Shown here: positions 1 to 38,572 of the stretch, in pieces
How positions within the stretch are numbered: position 1 is the first letter of the stretch
Layout of the letters: each line of letters opens with the position of its first letter
The notes under the pieces: generated by a model
What the model saw: the letters and a program-made list of their open reading frames with translations, nothing else
Databases searched by the model: none
Told to the model about the DNA's origin: nothing
DNA from: Streptomyces sp. NBC_01244
GTDB lineage: Bacteria; Actinomycetota; Actinomycetes; Streptomycetales; Streptomycetaceae
Direction: 5' to 3'
Length of the DNA stretch: 64,000 nucleotides
Assembly: GCF_035987325.1 (NCBI RefSeq)
Contig: NZ_CP108489.1
Span: 236,240-300,239, forward strand
Position numbers and translations under genes: made by a program

Positions 1-1
1 G

Positions 2-18490
<18,489 letters not shown>

Positions 18491-18524
18491 CCGACACCGA
18501 CCAGCCCAGGGAAGGACGGGCGCC

Positions 18525-19481
18525 ATGCGCCACCTGATATCCATCGACGACCTCGGCGACGAGGACCTGCGGTCCATCGTCGCCCGCGGAACCCGGTTCT
18601 CGACCGGGAGCCGGGACGGGTCCCGCCCGCTGGAAGGGGACGTCGTCGGCGTCTACTTCAGCCGTACGTCGACCAGGACCCGTACGGCGTTCTCGGCCGG
18701 CGCGCTGCGCCTCGGCGGACAGATCGTCTCGTACGGGCCCGGGGACCTCCAGCTCAACACGGGCGAGACCAGCGAGGACACCGGCCGGGTGCTCTCCCGG
18801 ATGCTCGACGTCCTGGTCGCGCGGACGGCGGACGACCCCGCCGAAATGCGGGCCTGGGCCGCCCAGGACCGGATGTCGGTGGTGAACGCGATGTGCGCCG
18901 ACGAGCACCCCACCCAGGCGCTCACCGACCTGACCACCCTGCAGCGCTGGTTCGGCCGGATCGAGGGTCTGCGCCTCCTCTACATCGGCGAGGGCAACAA
19001 CACGGTGTCCGCGCTCGCGCTGGCCATGACCCGGTTCCCCGGCGCCGAACTGGAGCTGCGCACACCGCCGGGCTACGGGCTCGCCGACCGGTTCCGGGTC
19101 CGCGCCGAGCAGCAGGCGGCCCGGTACGGCAGCCGGTTCACCGAACGCCACGACATGGACGACCTGCCCGCCGACCAGGACGCGATCTACACCACGCGCT
19201 GGCAGACCACCGGCACCGCCAAGGCCGACCCGGACTGGCGGCGGATCTTCGCGCCCTTCCAGGTGACGCGGCGGCTGTGGGAGGACAGCCCCAAGGCCGT
19301 GTTCCTCCACGACCTGCCCGCCCACCGCGGCGACGAGGTCACCGCCGAGGTCCTGGACGGTCCGGCGAGCATCGCCTTCCACCAGGCGGAGAACAAGATG
19401 CACAGCGCGATGGCGGTCCTCGAATGGTGCCGCCGCGGGCCGGTGGCCGCCGGTGACGAAGAGGACGGGCGGCAGCCGTGA
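18525..19481 (+). CDS. Ornithine/aspartate carbamoyltransferase-family enzyme of the NRPS cluster
   Basis: The 318-aa protein has the carbamoyl-phosphate motif STRTRT (residues 49-54) and HPTQ (about 127-130) of ornithine carbamoyltransferases. It probably transfers a carbamoyl group to an amine to make a ureido amino acid precursor. The amino-acid-binding HCLP motif is changed to HDLP (262-265), so ornithine may not be the substrate. Relatives in viomycin and capreomycin clusters (VioL/CmnL) carbamoylate diaminopropionate, which is a plausible alternative. It starts 34 nt after the NRPS stop, with GGAAGGA about 9 nt before ATG, and overlaps the next gene by GTGA. Its place inside the operon argues for a biosynthetic role rather than arginine metabolism. 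Family is well supported; substrate is unknown. Confidence 0.88.
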   Translation: MRHLISIDDLGDEDLRSIVARGTRFSTGSRDGSRPLEGDVVGVYFSRTSTRTRTAFSAGALRLGGQIVSYGPGDLQLNTGETSEDTGRVLSRMLDVLVARTADDPAEMRAWAAQDRMSVVNAMCADEHPTQALTDLTTLQRWFGRIEGLRLLYIGEGNNTVSALALAMTRFPGAELELRTPPGYGLADRFRVRAEQQAARYGSRFTERHDMDDLPADQDAIYTTRWQTTGTAKADPDWRRIFAPFQVTRRLWEDSPKAVFLHDLPAHRGDEVTAEVLDGPASIAFHQAENKMHSAMAVLEWCRRGPVAAGDEEDGRQP

Positions 19482-20857
19482 CGACCGCCCCCCAGGCGAC
19501 GGCCGGATCCCGGCCGTCGCCGCCCCCGCCGCCGCTGCGCAAGAACCGCGACTTCGTTCTCCTGTGGTCCGGCGCAGGGATGTCCTTCCTCGCCTCCCGG
19601 GTCACCGCGGTCGCCTATCCGCTGCTGGTGCTCTGGCACAGCGGATCGCCGATGGCCATGTCGCTGGTGGCCTTCTCCGCCATGCTGCCCATGCTGCTGG
19701 TCCAGTTGCCGGCCGGGGCGCTGGTGGACCGCTGGGACCGGCGCCGGCTCATGGTCGTGTGCGAGGCGGGCCGGGCGCTGGCGCTGGGCACGGTCGCCGC
19801 CGCCGTGCTCGCCGGGCGGTTCTCGGTCGCGCACATCGCCGCCGTGGCCTTCGCCGAGTCCTGCTTCACCGTCTTCTACCGGCTCGCCGAGCGCGGCGCC
19901 GTACGCAACGTGGTGCCCGAGGCGCAGCTGCCGCAGGCCCTCGCGCAGAACGAGGCGCGCGGCCGGGCGGCCGGCCTGCTCGGCCAGCCCGCCGGGATCC
20001 TGCTCTACACGGCGCTGCGCTGGGTCCCGTTCCTCTTCGGCGCGGCCGCCTACCTGCTCTCGCTGCTGAGCCTGCTGTTCATCCGCAAGGAGTTCCAGCA
20101 GGAGCGGGTGGGAGAGCGCCAGCGGCTGAGCCGGGAGGTCGCCGAGGGCATGCGCTGGCTGTGGCGACAGCGGTTCCTCCGTACGGCCTTGGGTTTCGTC
20201 GCCGGCACGAACGCCCTGTTCCAGGTGCTGAGCCTCGCCGTGATCCTGATGATCAAGGACGAGGGCCGGTCCGAGGCCGTCCTGGCCGTCGTCGTCACCG
20301 GCGGCGGCATCGGAGGCATGATCGGCGCCCTCACCGGCGGCTGGTGGATGCGCCGCCTCAGCCAGCGTGCCGTCCTCATCGGCGGCATGGCCGCCTGGGC
20401 CGCCCTGATCACCGCGGTCGCCTTCAGCAGCGCCGAACCGGTGCTGCTCGGCGTCCTGTTCGCCGGTACGAGCATGGTCGGCGCGGTCTTCAACGTGGCC
20501 GCCGCCGTCTACCAGGTCCGCACCACGCCCGACGAGTTCCAGGGCCGCGTCGCCAGTACCGCGAACCTGATCTCCTCCGGCACCAACTCGCTGGGCGCGC
20601 TGCTCGCCGGGCTCGCCCTCGAAGTGTGGGGGGCCGCCCACTCGGTGCTGCTGACCGGCGCCGCGATGGCCGTGCTCGCCCTCGGCGCCGCCGCCAGCCC
20701 GGCGCTGCGCACCGAGGACGCCCCCGTTCCGGCTCCCGCCGCCTCCGGCGAGGACCACGACGAAGACGACAAAGCCACCTACGACACCTACGGCACCTAT
20801 GACACCGAAGCCACCGAAGACACCGACGAAAAGCCAAGGGGGAAGCCGCATGACTGA
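19478..20857 (+). CDS. MFS transporter, EntS-like exporter
   Basis: This 459-aa, twelve-helix-type protein begins with GTG inside the stop of the preceding gene. An early LVDRWDRRR loop is the conserved cytoplasmic loop 2-3 signature of major facilitator proteins. The sequence resembles the MFS_3/enterobactin-exporter group, with helices from about residue 27 to 405. A charged, Asp/Thr/Tyr-rich tail of about 45 residues follows the last helix and is absent from the paralogue at 24285. It probably exports the peptide product or gives self-resistance. It is clearly homologous to the second MFS gene of this operon, so the cluster has two related exporters, which fits two products or two intermediates. 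Substrate is inferred from context only. Confidence 0.88.
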   Translation: MTTAPQATAGSRPSPPPPPLRKNRDFVLLWSGAGMSFLASRVTAVAYPLLVLWHSGSPMAMSLVAFSAMLPMLLVQLPAGALVDRWDRRRLMVVCEAGRALALGTVAAAVLAGRFSVAHIAAVAFAESCFTVFYRLAERGAVRNVVPEAQLPQALAQNEARGRAAGLLGQPAGILLYTALRWVPFLFGAAAYLLSLLSLLFIRKEFQQERVGERQRLSREVAEGMRWLWRQRFLRTALGFVAGTNALFQVLSLAVILMIKDEGRSEAVLAVVVTGGGIGGMIGALTGGWWMRRLSQRAVLIGGMAAWAALITAVAFSSAEPVLLGVLFAGTSMVGAVFNVAAAVYQVRTTPDEFQGRVASTANLISSGTNSLGALLAGLALEVWGAAHSVLLTGAAMAVLALGAAASPALRTEDAPVPAPAASGEDHDEDDKATYDTYGTYDTEATEDTDEKPRGKPHD

Positions 20858-21635
20858 CACCGCGGCGCAGTGGTTCCGGGTCCACCGCCAGACCGTCGAC
20901 CCGCGGCTGCGACTCGTCTGCTTCCCGCACGCCGGCGGCACCGCCCAGCTCTACCAGGGCTGGCGCGCCCGGCTGCCCGCCGACATCGAACTCCTCGCCG
21001 TCCGCTACCCCGGCCGGCAGGACCGGCTCGCCGAACCCTGCGTCGAGGACATGGACACCCTCGCGGACCGCATCACCGACGCCCTCGTCCCCTACCTGGA
21101 CCGGCCGGTCGCCCTGTTCGGGCACAGCATGGGCTCCGCCGTCGCCTACGAGGTCGCGCGCCGCATGGAGGCCCGGCACGGGACCACGGCCGCCCGCCTG
21201 CTGGTCTCCGCCCGGGCGGCGCCCCACCGGGCCGTGACCAGCGGGCTGCACCGCGCGGACGACGACACGCTCATCGCGGGCGTGCGCAGTCTGGGCGACC
21301 TCGGCTCACAGGTCTTCGACATCCCCGAACTGCGGGAACTGCTGCTCCCCGCGCTGCGCGCCGACTACCGGCTCATCGAGTCCTACCACCCCGGCCGCCC
21401 GGCGCCCCTGCGGGCACCGGTCACCGCCTACATCGGCGAGGACGACCCCGGATCCGGGCGGGTGCGCGCGGACGTGGAGGCGTGGGCCGAGCTGAGCATC
21501 GCCGGCGGTTTCGTGCTGCGCGCCTTTCCCGGAGACCACTTCTACCTCGCCCCGCGCGAAGCGGAACTGACCGCCGACATCGCGCAACGCCTGGAAGAAG
21601 TGGGGCGCTATCGAACCTCCATGGCTTTCCCGTAG
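20850..21635 (+). CDS. Type II (editing) thioesterase, alpha/beta hydrolase
   Basis: The 261-aa protein is a stand-alone type II thioesterase that removes wrongly loaded or stalled acyl groups from carrier domains. The nucleophile elbow is GHSMG with Ser93; the acid is likely in IGEDDP and the base in GDHFYL near the C-terminus. The N-terminal FPHAGG motif is typical of the family. The ATG at 20850 has a strong AAGGGGGAAG upstream and overlaps the MFS stop by 8 nt; an in-frame ATG at 20799 lies inside the MFS gene and is less likely. It supplements the cis-fused PBP-type thioesterases rather than releasing the final product. Confidence 0.93.
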   Translation: MTDTAAQWFRVHRQTVDPRLRLVCFPHAGGTAQLYQGWRARLPADIELLAVRYPGRQDRLAEPCVEDMDTLADRITDALVPYLDRPVALFGHSMGSAVAYEVARRMEARHGTTAARLLVSARAAPHRAVTSGLHRADDDTLIAGVRSLGDLGSQVFDIPELRELLLPALRADYRLIESYHPGRPAPLRAPVTAYIGEDDPGSGRVRADVEAWAELSIAGGFVLRAFPGDHFYLAPREAELTADIAQRLEEVGRYRTSMAFP

Positions 21636-21666
21636 GCATCCGCACAAAAGTAGAGGGATGGGTCAC

Positions 21667-22599
21667 ATGACCGAACAGACCTGGACGCCGCTGGAGATCG
21701 AGGCGGAGCAGGCCGGCGGCGCACAGGAGCTCGTCGACCGTCTCACCGCGCTCGGCGGCGAACTCGACAGCCTCCTGGTGCAGGAGAAAGCACTCGTCTT
21801 CCGCGGGTTCGACGTGCCCGCGGACGACCTCGACGACGTACTCGGCGTGGTGCTGCCGCGCCGGCTCGCCTACGTGCACGGCAACTCGCCGCGGACGAAG
21901 GTCGGCGGGAACGTCTACACCTCGACGGAGTACCCGCCGGAGTTCACCATCTCCATGCACAACGAGATGAGCTACGCGTACGCGTGGCCGGCCCGCCTCG
22001 CCTTCTACTGCCAGATCCGTCCCGGCGGCGGCGGGGCCACCCCGGTCCTCGACGCGGCCCGCTGGCTGGAATCCCTGGACGACGAGGTGCGCGAGGCGTT
22101 CGCCGGCGGCGTCCGCTACGTGCAGAACCTCCACGACGGCTACGGCCTCGGCAAGTCCTGGCAGGCCACCTTCGAGACCGACCTGCAGGAAGAGGTCGAG
22201 AGGTTCCTCGACGGCACCGGGGCCATCTGGAAGTGGAAGGGCGACGGCGGCATCCGCGTGGAGTCCGTCCGGCCCGCCACGACCCGGCATCCCGTGACGG
22301 GCGCCGAGGTGTGGTTCAACCAGGCCGATCAGTGGCATCCGGCGGGCCTGGGCGACGACACGGCCGCCGCGCTCGCCCAGATCCTCCCCGAGGACGAGCT
22401 CCCGCAGAACGTCACCTTCGCCGACGGCAGCCCCATCCCCGAGGCGTACGTCGCCCAGATCCGCGACCGCGGCCTGGAACACGCCGTCGACGTCGACTGG
22501 GCCCAGGGCGACCTGCTGCTCATCGACAACGTGCTGCTCGCCCACGGCCGCCGCCCCTTCACCGGCAACCGCCGGGTGCTGGTGGCGATGTCGGACTGA
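21667..22599 (+). CDS. TauD/SyrP-family Fe(II)/2-oxoglutarate dioxygenase 1
   Basis: The 310-aa protein belongs to the TauD/clavaminate-synthase fold and resembles SyrP-like amino-acid beta-hydroxylases that work on carrier-bound substrates. Metal ligands are His98 and Glu100 (HNE, where many family members have HxD) and a distal His293; Arg302 is the likely 2-oxoglutarate-binding arginine. The start at 21667 has AGAGGG about 9 nt upstream; an in-frame ATG three codons earlier lacks room for a ribosome site. It is paralogous to the gene at 23365, sharing the YTST(E/D)YPP and HNE(M/N)SY segments. Likely role: hydroxylation of an Asp/Asn-type residue, fitting the DLPK-type A domains. The target residue is inferred. 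Confidence 0.9.
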   Translation: MTEQTWTPLEIEAEQAGGAQELVDRLTALGGELDSLLVQEKALVFRGFDVPADDLDDVLGVVLPRRLAYVHGNSPRTKVGGNVYTSTEYPPEFTISMHNEMSYAYAWPARLAFYCQIRPGGGGATPVLDAARWLESLDDEVREAFAGGVRYVQNLHDGYGLGKSWQATFETDLQEEVERFLDGTGAIWKWKGDGGIRVESVRPATTRHPVTGAEVWFNQADQWHPAGLGDDTAAALAQILPEDELPQNVTFADGSPIPEAYVAQIRDRGLEHAVDVDWAQGDLLLIDNVLLAHGRRPFTGNRRVLVAMSD

Positions 22600-22606
22600 T
22601 GACGCC

Positions 22607-23368
22607 ATGACCGCCGCATACGAGCGCCTGCGCGCGCAGGACGCCGTCCACATCTGGCAGGGCCGGGCCCCGGACCTGCTGGACCCGCAGGACGCCGCGG
22701 TGCTCTCCGCCGAAGAACTGGAGACCGTACGGCGCAGGGCACAACAGGTCGCCGCCAGGTACGCGGGCGCGCACGCCGCGCTCCGCCGGATCCTGGCCGG
22801 CTACCTCGGCGTGCCGCCCGAGCAGATCGAACTGGGGCGACAGCCCTGCCCGCGCTGCGCGGACCCCCTGCACGGCCGGCCGCGCATCGACTGGCCGCCC
22901 ACCGACCTGGACTTCAACCTCTCCCGGTCCGGCGCGCTGTGGCTGGTCGCCGTCGCCGCCGGCCACCAGGTCGGCACCGACATCGAGGACGGCCGCACCG
23001 TCGACGTCGAGGGCTCGTCCGTGATCGTGCTGACCGGCGCCGAACTCGCCCACCTGCGGGCCCAGCCCGACGAACGCCGGCGCCAGGAGGTCTTCCTGCG
23101 CTGCTGGACCAGGAAGGAGGCCGTGGTCAAGGCCAGCGGCGTCGGCATCGCGGCCGACCTCGGCTCCATCGACGTCCGGCCCGCCACCGACGGCCCCGTC
23201 CACGTGGCCCACACCGAACCGAACGGCCCGTACCGCTGGCTCGTCCAGAGCCTGGAAACGGAACCGGGGGTCTTCGCGGCGCTCGCCCGCGAAGCCGCCT
23301 GCACCGGACCGGTGCGGCTCCACGCATACACCCGCACCGAGGCAACAGAAGGAGCCTGCGCCCCATGA
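22607..23368 (+). CDS. Sfp-type 4'-phosphopantetheinyl transferase
   Basis: The 253-aa protein activates carrier domains by moving 4'-phosphopantetheine from CoA onto their conserved serine. It carries GTDIE (about residue 122, Mg-binding) and the WTRKEAVVKASG motif (about 166), diagnostic of Sfp-type enzymes. A CPRC pair near residues 83-86 is a variable feature of the family. It lies 7 nt after hydroxylase 1 and shares an ATGA overlap with hydroxylase 2, so it is translationally coupled within the operon. It presumably primes the nine visible PCPs of the two NRPSs. Confidence 0.95.
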   Translation: MTAAYERLRAQDAVHIWQGRAPDLLDPQDAAVLSAEELETVRRRAQQVAARYAGAHAALRRILAGYLGVPPEQIELGRQPCPRCADPLHGRPRIDWPPTDLDFNLSRSGALWLVAVAAGHQVGTDIEDGRTVDVEGSSVIVLTGAELAHLRAQPDERRRQEVFLRCWTRKEAVVKASGVGIAADLGSIDVRPATDGPVHVAHTEPNGPYRWLVQSLETEPGVFAALAREAACTGPVRLHAYTRTEATEGACAP

Positions 23369-24288
23369 CCGCCACCGAGATCATCGCGCAGCCGGGCACC
23401 CCGGCCGACACCTATCTCACGGAGAACCGCGACAAACTGCGCCGCGTTCTCGCCGAACAGGGCGCCATCCTGTTGCGCGGCTTCGAAGTCGGCGGCGTGG
23501 ACGGCCTCGACGGCGCCGTCCGCGCCTTCTCCGGCTCCGCGCCCCTCACCTACGCCGAACGCTCCTCACCGCGCTCCACCATCAAGGGGCAGGTGTACAC
23601 CTCGACCGACTACCCGCCCGCCGAGGAGATCTTCCTCCACAACGAGAACTCCTACCAGGCCGTCTGGCCGCACACCCTCTACTTCTTCTGCATCGAACCG
23701 GCCCTCACCCAGGGCGCGACCCCGCTCGCCGACATCCGCGAGGTGTACCGGCGCATCGACCCCACGGTGCGGGAGGAGTTCGAGCGGCGCGGCTGGCGCG
23801 TCGTCCGCAACTTCCACCCGGAGTTCGGCGTCCCCTGGGACCAGACCTTCGGCACCGACGACCGGGCCGCCGTCGAGCGGTACTGCCGCGGCAAGGGCAT
23901 CGAACCGTACTGGCGGCCGGACGGCGGACTGCGCACCACCGCCGTGCGCAAGGCCGTCCACACCCACCCCGGGAGCGGCACCCCCGTCTGGTTCAACCAC
24001 GCCACGTTCTTCCACGTCACCACGCTCGCCCCCGAGGTCCAGGAGGGCCTGCGGGAGATCTTCACGGAGGAGGACCTGCCCACCAACACCTACTACGGCG
24101 ACGGCGGGCGCATCCCCGAGGAGGTGATGGACCACCTGCGGGCCGCCTACAGGGCGAGCACCACCCGCTTCGACTGGCAGCGCGACGACGTCCTCATCGT
24201 CGACAACATGCTGGCCGCCCACGGCCGCGAACCCTTCACCGGACCCCGCAAGATAGCCGTGGCCATGGCCGAGGCATCGGACGGATGA
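23365..24288 (+). CDS. SyrP-like Fe(II)/2-oxoglutarate dioxygenase 2
   Basis: The 307-aa protein is a TauD-family enzyme close to the SyrP type that hydroxylates the beta-carbon of carrier-bound amino acids. Iron ligands are His92 and Glu94 (HNE) and His286; Arg295 is the expected 2-oxoglutarate contact. It overlaps the phosphopantetheinyl transferase and the following MFS gene by ATGA junctions. It is a paralogue of the enzyme at 21667, but the two differ clearly in their middle parts, which suggests different residues or stereochemistry. No signal peptide is seen, so it acts in the cytoplasm with the NRPSs. Confidence 0.92.
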   Translation: MTATEIIAQPGTPADTYLTENRDKLRRVLAEQGAILLRGFEVGGVDGLDGAVRAFSGSAPLTYAERSSPRSTIKGQVYTSTDYPPAEEIFLHNENSYQAVWPHTLYFFCIEPALTQGATPLADIREVYRRIDPTVREEFERRGWRVVRNFHPEFGVPWDQTFGTDDRAAVERYCRGKGIEPYWRPDGGLRTTAVRKAVHTHPGSGTPVWFNHATFFHVTTLAPEVQEGLREIFTEEDLPTNTYYGDGGRIPEEVMDHLRAAYRASTTRFDWQRDDVLIVDNMLAAHGREPFTGPRKIAVAMAEASDG

Positions 24289-25551
24289 CCTCCGGAACCC
24301 CCGGAGAGGCACCGGCGGGCGGCCCGGTCCCGCTGCGGCTGGGCCGCGAGTTCCTGCTCCTGTGGTCCGGCGCCGCGGCCTCCCTGCTCGGCAACCGGGT
24401 CGCCGGCGTCGCCTATCCGCTCGTCGTGCTCTGGCACACCGACTCGCCCCTGGCGACCTCGGCGGTCTCCTTCGCCGCGCTGCTGCCCCTGCTCCTCGTA
24501 CAGCTGCCCGCCGGCGTCCTCGTCGACCGGTTCGACCGGCGGCGGCTGATGATCCTCTGCGAGACCGGCCGGACCCTGGCACTGGCCAGCGCCGCCCTCG
24601 CCCTGGCCGTGGGCCTGTTCTCCGTCGCCCACCTCGCCGCCGTGGCCTGCCTGGAGACCAGCCTCGCCGTCATCCACCGCATCGCCGAGCGCGGAGCCGT
24701 ACGCCACGTCGTCGACCCCGCCCTGCTGCCCGCCGCCCTCTCGCAGAACGAGGCCCGCGGCCGGGCCGCCGTACTCATCGGCCAGCCCGGCGGCGTCCTG
24801 CTGCAGAGCGCGGCCCGCTGGGCCCCCTTCCTCTTCTCGGCGCTCGCCGGACTCGCCTCGCTGTGCACCCTGCTGCTGATCCGCAAGGACTTCCAGCAGC
24901 GCCGCGGCACCCCCAAGAGCCTGCGCGCCGACCTCGCCGAAGGCATGCGCTGGCTCGCGCGCCGGCGGTTCCTGCGCGCCGCACTCGGCTTCGTCGCCGG
25001 CAGCAACCTCCTCCTCCAGGTACTGCCCCTGGCCCTGCTCGTCCTCGTCAAGGAGGACGGCCGTGCCCAGCACGCCGTCGCCGTCATCGTCGGACTGGGC
25101 GGGGCGGGCGGCATCGCGGGCGCGCTGACCGGGAACTGGTGGCAGCGCAGGATCAGCCTGCGTACGGTCCTCGTCGCCGGCCTGTTCGCCTGGGCCGCCC
25201 TGATCACCGCGATGGCCCTCGCCCGCCACCCCCTCGCGCTCGGTGTGCTCTTCGCCGGAACGGGATACCTCACCGGCGTCTTCAACGTGGCCGCCGCCGT
25301 CCACCAGATCCGCACCACCCCCGACGCACTCCAGGGCCGGGTCGGCGGCACCTCACACCTCCTCGCCACCGGAGCCAACGCGCTGGGCGCGCTCCTCGGC
25401 GGCCTCGCCCTCTCCGCCTGGGGCGCGGCCCCCGTCTTCCTGGCGCTCGGCATCACGATGACGGCACTCGCCGCCACGGCGGCGGCCGCCTCCGCGCTCC
25501 GGGCCGAGGATGACACCGCCCCCACCGCACCGAAGGAAACGGAGCACGGGC

Positions 25552-25568
<17 letters not shown>
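24285..25568 (+). CDS. MFS transporter, EntS-like exporter (second copy)
   Basis: The 427-aa major-facilitator protein is paralogous to the one at 19478: both have LLWSG, LVDR(F/W)DRRR, an ERGAVR(H/N)VV segment and a QNEARGRAA motif. Hydrophobic helices run from about residue 24 to 400. The Asp-rich tail of the first copy is missing here. It overlaps hydroxylase 2 by ATGA and the downstream NRPS start by 17 nt. Probable role is export of the peptide or self-resistance; substrate unknown. Confidence 0.9.
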
Positions 25569-36229
<10,661 letters not shown>

Positions 36230-36237
<8 letters not shown>

Positions 36238-37282
36238 GGCGCGCACCGCGAACCGGCCGCATCCGGCGGCCGCGGCCCTGGAGGAGGCCGTCGGAGTCCG
36301 CCCCGACGCCGAAGCCACCGCCGTACTGGTCCGGGCCGGCGGGGAGCACGGATCCTGGTCGGCCGCGGCCGGAGTCGCCGACGCCGCCACCGGCGAACCG
36401 GCCCGCCTGCACCACCGGTTCCGGATCGGCGGGGTCACCAAGACCTTCGTCGCGGCCGTCGTACTGGGCCTGGTCGACGACGGCCTGACCGGCCTGGACG
36501 AACCCGTCGCCCGACACCTGCCCGGACTGCTCCCGGAGTCCGTCACCGTACGCATGCTCCTCGACCACACCAGCGGGCTCGTGGACGACAGCGACGTCCG
36601 GTACAACGACACCCCCTGGTTCTTGAGGCACCGCCTCGACGAGTTCACCCCCGGGCAGCTCATCGACCTCGCCCTGCGCAGCCCGCTCGACTTCGCCCCC
36701 GGCACCCGGCAGCAGATCACCCGCGCCAACTACGTCATCGCAGGCCTGCTCGTCGAGCGGCTGACCGCGGGCCCGTACGCCCGCGCGGTCGAGGAGCGCG
36801 TCCTGCGCCCCCTCGGACTGACCGGGACGAGCCTGCCGGGCACCGACCCCACCATCCCCGGCCCGCACATCCGCGGGTACGAGGACGGCACCGACGTCAC
36901 CGAGCACAGCCCCACCATCCACGGCGCCGCCGGCGAGATGATCTCCACCGTCCCCGACCTGGACCGCTTCCTGACGGCCCTGTTCGGCGGCGAACTCCTC
37001 ACCGCCGGGAGCCTCGCCGACATGTTCCGCGTGCCCGACGTCCCGTACGCCAAGGGCGGCCGCGCCTTCTGCGGCGCGGGACTGGACAGCATGACGCTGC
37101 CCGGCGGCCCCACGGTGTGGGGCATGGCGGGAGTGGTCCACGGCCACCTCGCCGGCATCGGCGCCACCCGCGGCCTGGAGCGCCGGGTCGTCTACATGAC
37201 GGCCCCGCGCACCCGCGGCACCACGCGCGTCCCGCCGCCCGTCCAGGCGCTGCTGACGGCGGCCCTCGGGCCCGTACGCTGA
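36230..37282 (+). CDS. Stand-alone beta-lactamase/PBP-type thioesterase-like protein with degenerate active site
   Basis: The 350-aa protein starts with GTG inside the end of the NRPS gene and has the serine beta-lactamase (class C/PBP-type) fold by sequence. In place of the SxxK nucleophile motif it reads GVTK (Gly68-Lys71; the DNA codon at 36431 is GGG), in an otherwise conserved FRIGxVTKTF context. The YSN motif is also lost (ITR in the aligned position), and the HGG-type third motif is not evident. It is therefore probably catalytically dead and may act as a partner, scaffold or chaperone, or be decaying. Position in the operon links it to peptide release. An alternative is a different nucleophile elsewhere, which the sequence does not suggest. 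Confidence 0.85.
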
Positions 37283-37330
37283 CCCGCCGCGGGGCCCGGC
37301 ACTCTGGGGAGTGCCGGGCCCCGCGGCGGG
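37283..37330. terminator. Perfect 21-bp-stem hairpin, bidirectional terminator
   Basis: A perfect inverted repeat with 21-bp arms (37283-37303 and 37310-37330) and a 6-nt loop lies directly after the stop of the last NRPS-operon gene and just before the end of the convergent lipoprotein gene. It lacks a T-run, as is common for actinobacterial terminators. It marks the 3' end of the NRPS operon. Confidence 0.85.
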
Positions 37331-37343
37331 TTCGAGGTGCGGG

Positions 37344-38054
37344 TCACGCGGAGGTCAGCTGCACGCTCCCGCCGTCCGTGTGAAGGGTGATCTTGCGGGT
37401 GGAAGCCGGGTCCGTCTTGACCGAGACCTTCTCGGAGCCGCTGTTGGTGGTGGCCTTCACGGCGTACGCCTCCGCGCTGGGGACCTGGACCGACACGTCA
37501 CCGGAGCGGGTGTTGATGTTCACGGTGTCCGGAGCGGACACGAAGGCGGCCGTGATCGCACCGCCGTTGGCCTCCACGGTCAGCCGCTTCGAGGCGAGGT
37601 TGTCCGCGGTCACCTTGCCGCCTCCGGCCTTGACCTCCAGGGAGCCGGCCAGCCCGGTCACCTGGACGTTCCCGCCCCGGCTGTCCAGCACGGCGGCGAG
37701 GGCCCTGGGCACTTCCAGCGTGTAGTCCACCTTGCACTTGGACGCCTCGCCCTCCTTGCCGCAGCCCTCGCCGGCGCCGAGCTTCAGAGTGCCGCCGGAC
37801 GCGGTGTGCTGCGTCTTCGGCTTGTCGCCGCTGTAGGTCAGCTTCTCCGTCACCCGGATGGTGTCCTGGTCGCCGGCGACGACCTTGATGTCCCCGCCCG
37901 GCGTCCGGACGTCCAGCGTGGTGACCTTGTCCGTGATCTCGTAGGAGGAACTCTCGCTCTTCGAGCCCTCCTGGTCGACGTTGCAGCCGGTCATCAGGAA
38001 GCCGGCGGTGAGGGCGGTGGCGACGAGCGTCATGCGGCGGATGCCGAGCTTCAT
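37344..38054 (-). CDS. DUF4097-like lipoprotein
   Basis: The 236-aa protein starts with a short basic segment, a hydrophobic helix and a lipobox (LMTGC, Cys24), so it is probably a membrane-anchored lipoprotein. The rest is made of repeated short beta-strand units with Gly-Gly/Asp turns (TPGGDIKV, RGGNVQV, GGGKVTA, NGGAITA, RSGDVSV), typical of the DUF4097 putative-adhesin family of beta-solenoid proteins. The function is unknown. A GAAGAG element 8 nt upstream supports the start. It lies 64 nt downstream of the 90-aa gene on the same strand and may be cotranscribed with it. Confidence 0.8.
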   Translation of the reverse strand: MKLGIRRMTLVATALTAGFLMTGCNVDQEGSKSESSSYEITDKVTTLDVRTPGGDIKVVAGDQDTIRVTEKLTYSGDKPKTQHTASGGTLKLGAGEGCGKEGEASKCKVDYTLEVPRALAAVLDSRGGNVQVTGLAGSLEVKAGGGKVTADNLASKRLTVEANGGAITAAFVSAPDTVNINTRSGDVSVQVPSAEAYAVKATTNSGSEKVSVKTDPASTRKITLHTDGGSVQLTSA

Positions 38055-38118
38055 GGCTGACTCTTCTCTGTGTGTTCTGGGGTGAGGCGTACGGAAAAGG
38101 AACTGGGGGCGGGACGGT

Positions 38119-38391
38119 TCAGGCGGCGGCCGGGGCCGGCAGGAGGGTCACGGCGCTGCGCCGGCCGCACGCCTGATGGCCGGCGGCGTACGAGAACGCC
38201 CCCGGGGTGCGGGCGATCCACACCCGGCCGAACACCTGAGCCCGTACGACGGAGCGGGTGGAGCCGGTGCCGGGCAGCGGGCCCGAGAACACCACGGTCA
38301 GCGTGTCCACACCGGCCGGCAGCCGGCCGACGGCCACGGAACGCGGACCGCTCGCGTCGACGAAGCACGGGCTGTTCTCGGCTGCGGACAT
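38119..38391 (-). CDS. Unrecognised 90-aa protein
   Basis: The gene is not recognised. ATG 38391 is chosen because GGGAGAG lies about 5 nt upstream; upstream in-frame starts would add a Cys/Arg-rich stretch that looks non-coding. The protein is soluble, lacks a signal peptide, and alternates beta-strand-like segments (TLTVVFSG, VVRAQVFGRVWIART). It is divergent from the sensor-domain gene at 38573 and upstream of the lipoprotein gene on the same strand. Confidence 0.55.
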   Translation of the reverse strand: MSAAENSPCFVDASGPRSVAVGRLPAGVDTLTVVFSGPLPGTGSTRSVVRAQVFGRVWIARTPGAFSYAAGHQACGRRSAVTLLPAPAAA

Positions 38392-38572
38392 CTGCTCTCC
38401 CGGATGACTCGGCGTCGCTGCTGCGGCGCTCCGACTGCTGACACAACAAAACCGTCTGCAGGGGGGTCGGCACATTGCGGCGGAACCGAGTCTTCGGGGT
38501 AGGGCCAGGCATACCTTCGAAGTAGAACTGGGCTGCTGGGCCCGGGTACCAGGTCGTTCCTACGGTGGATCC

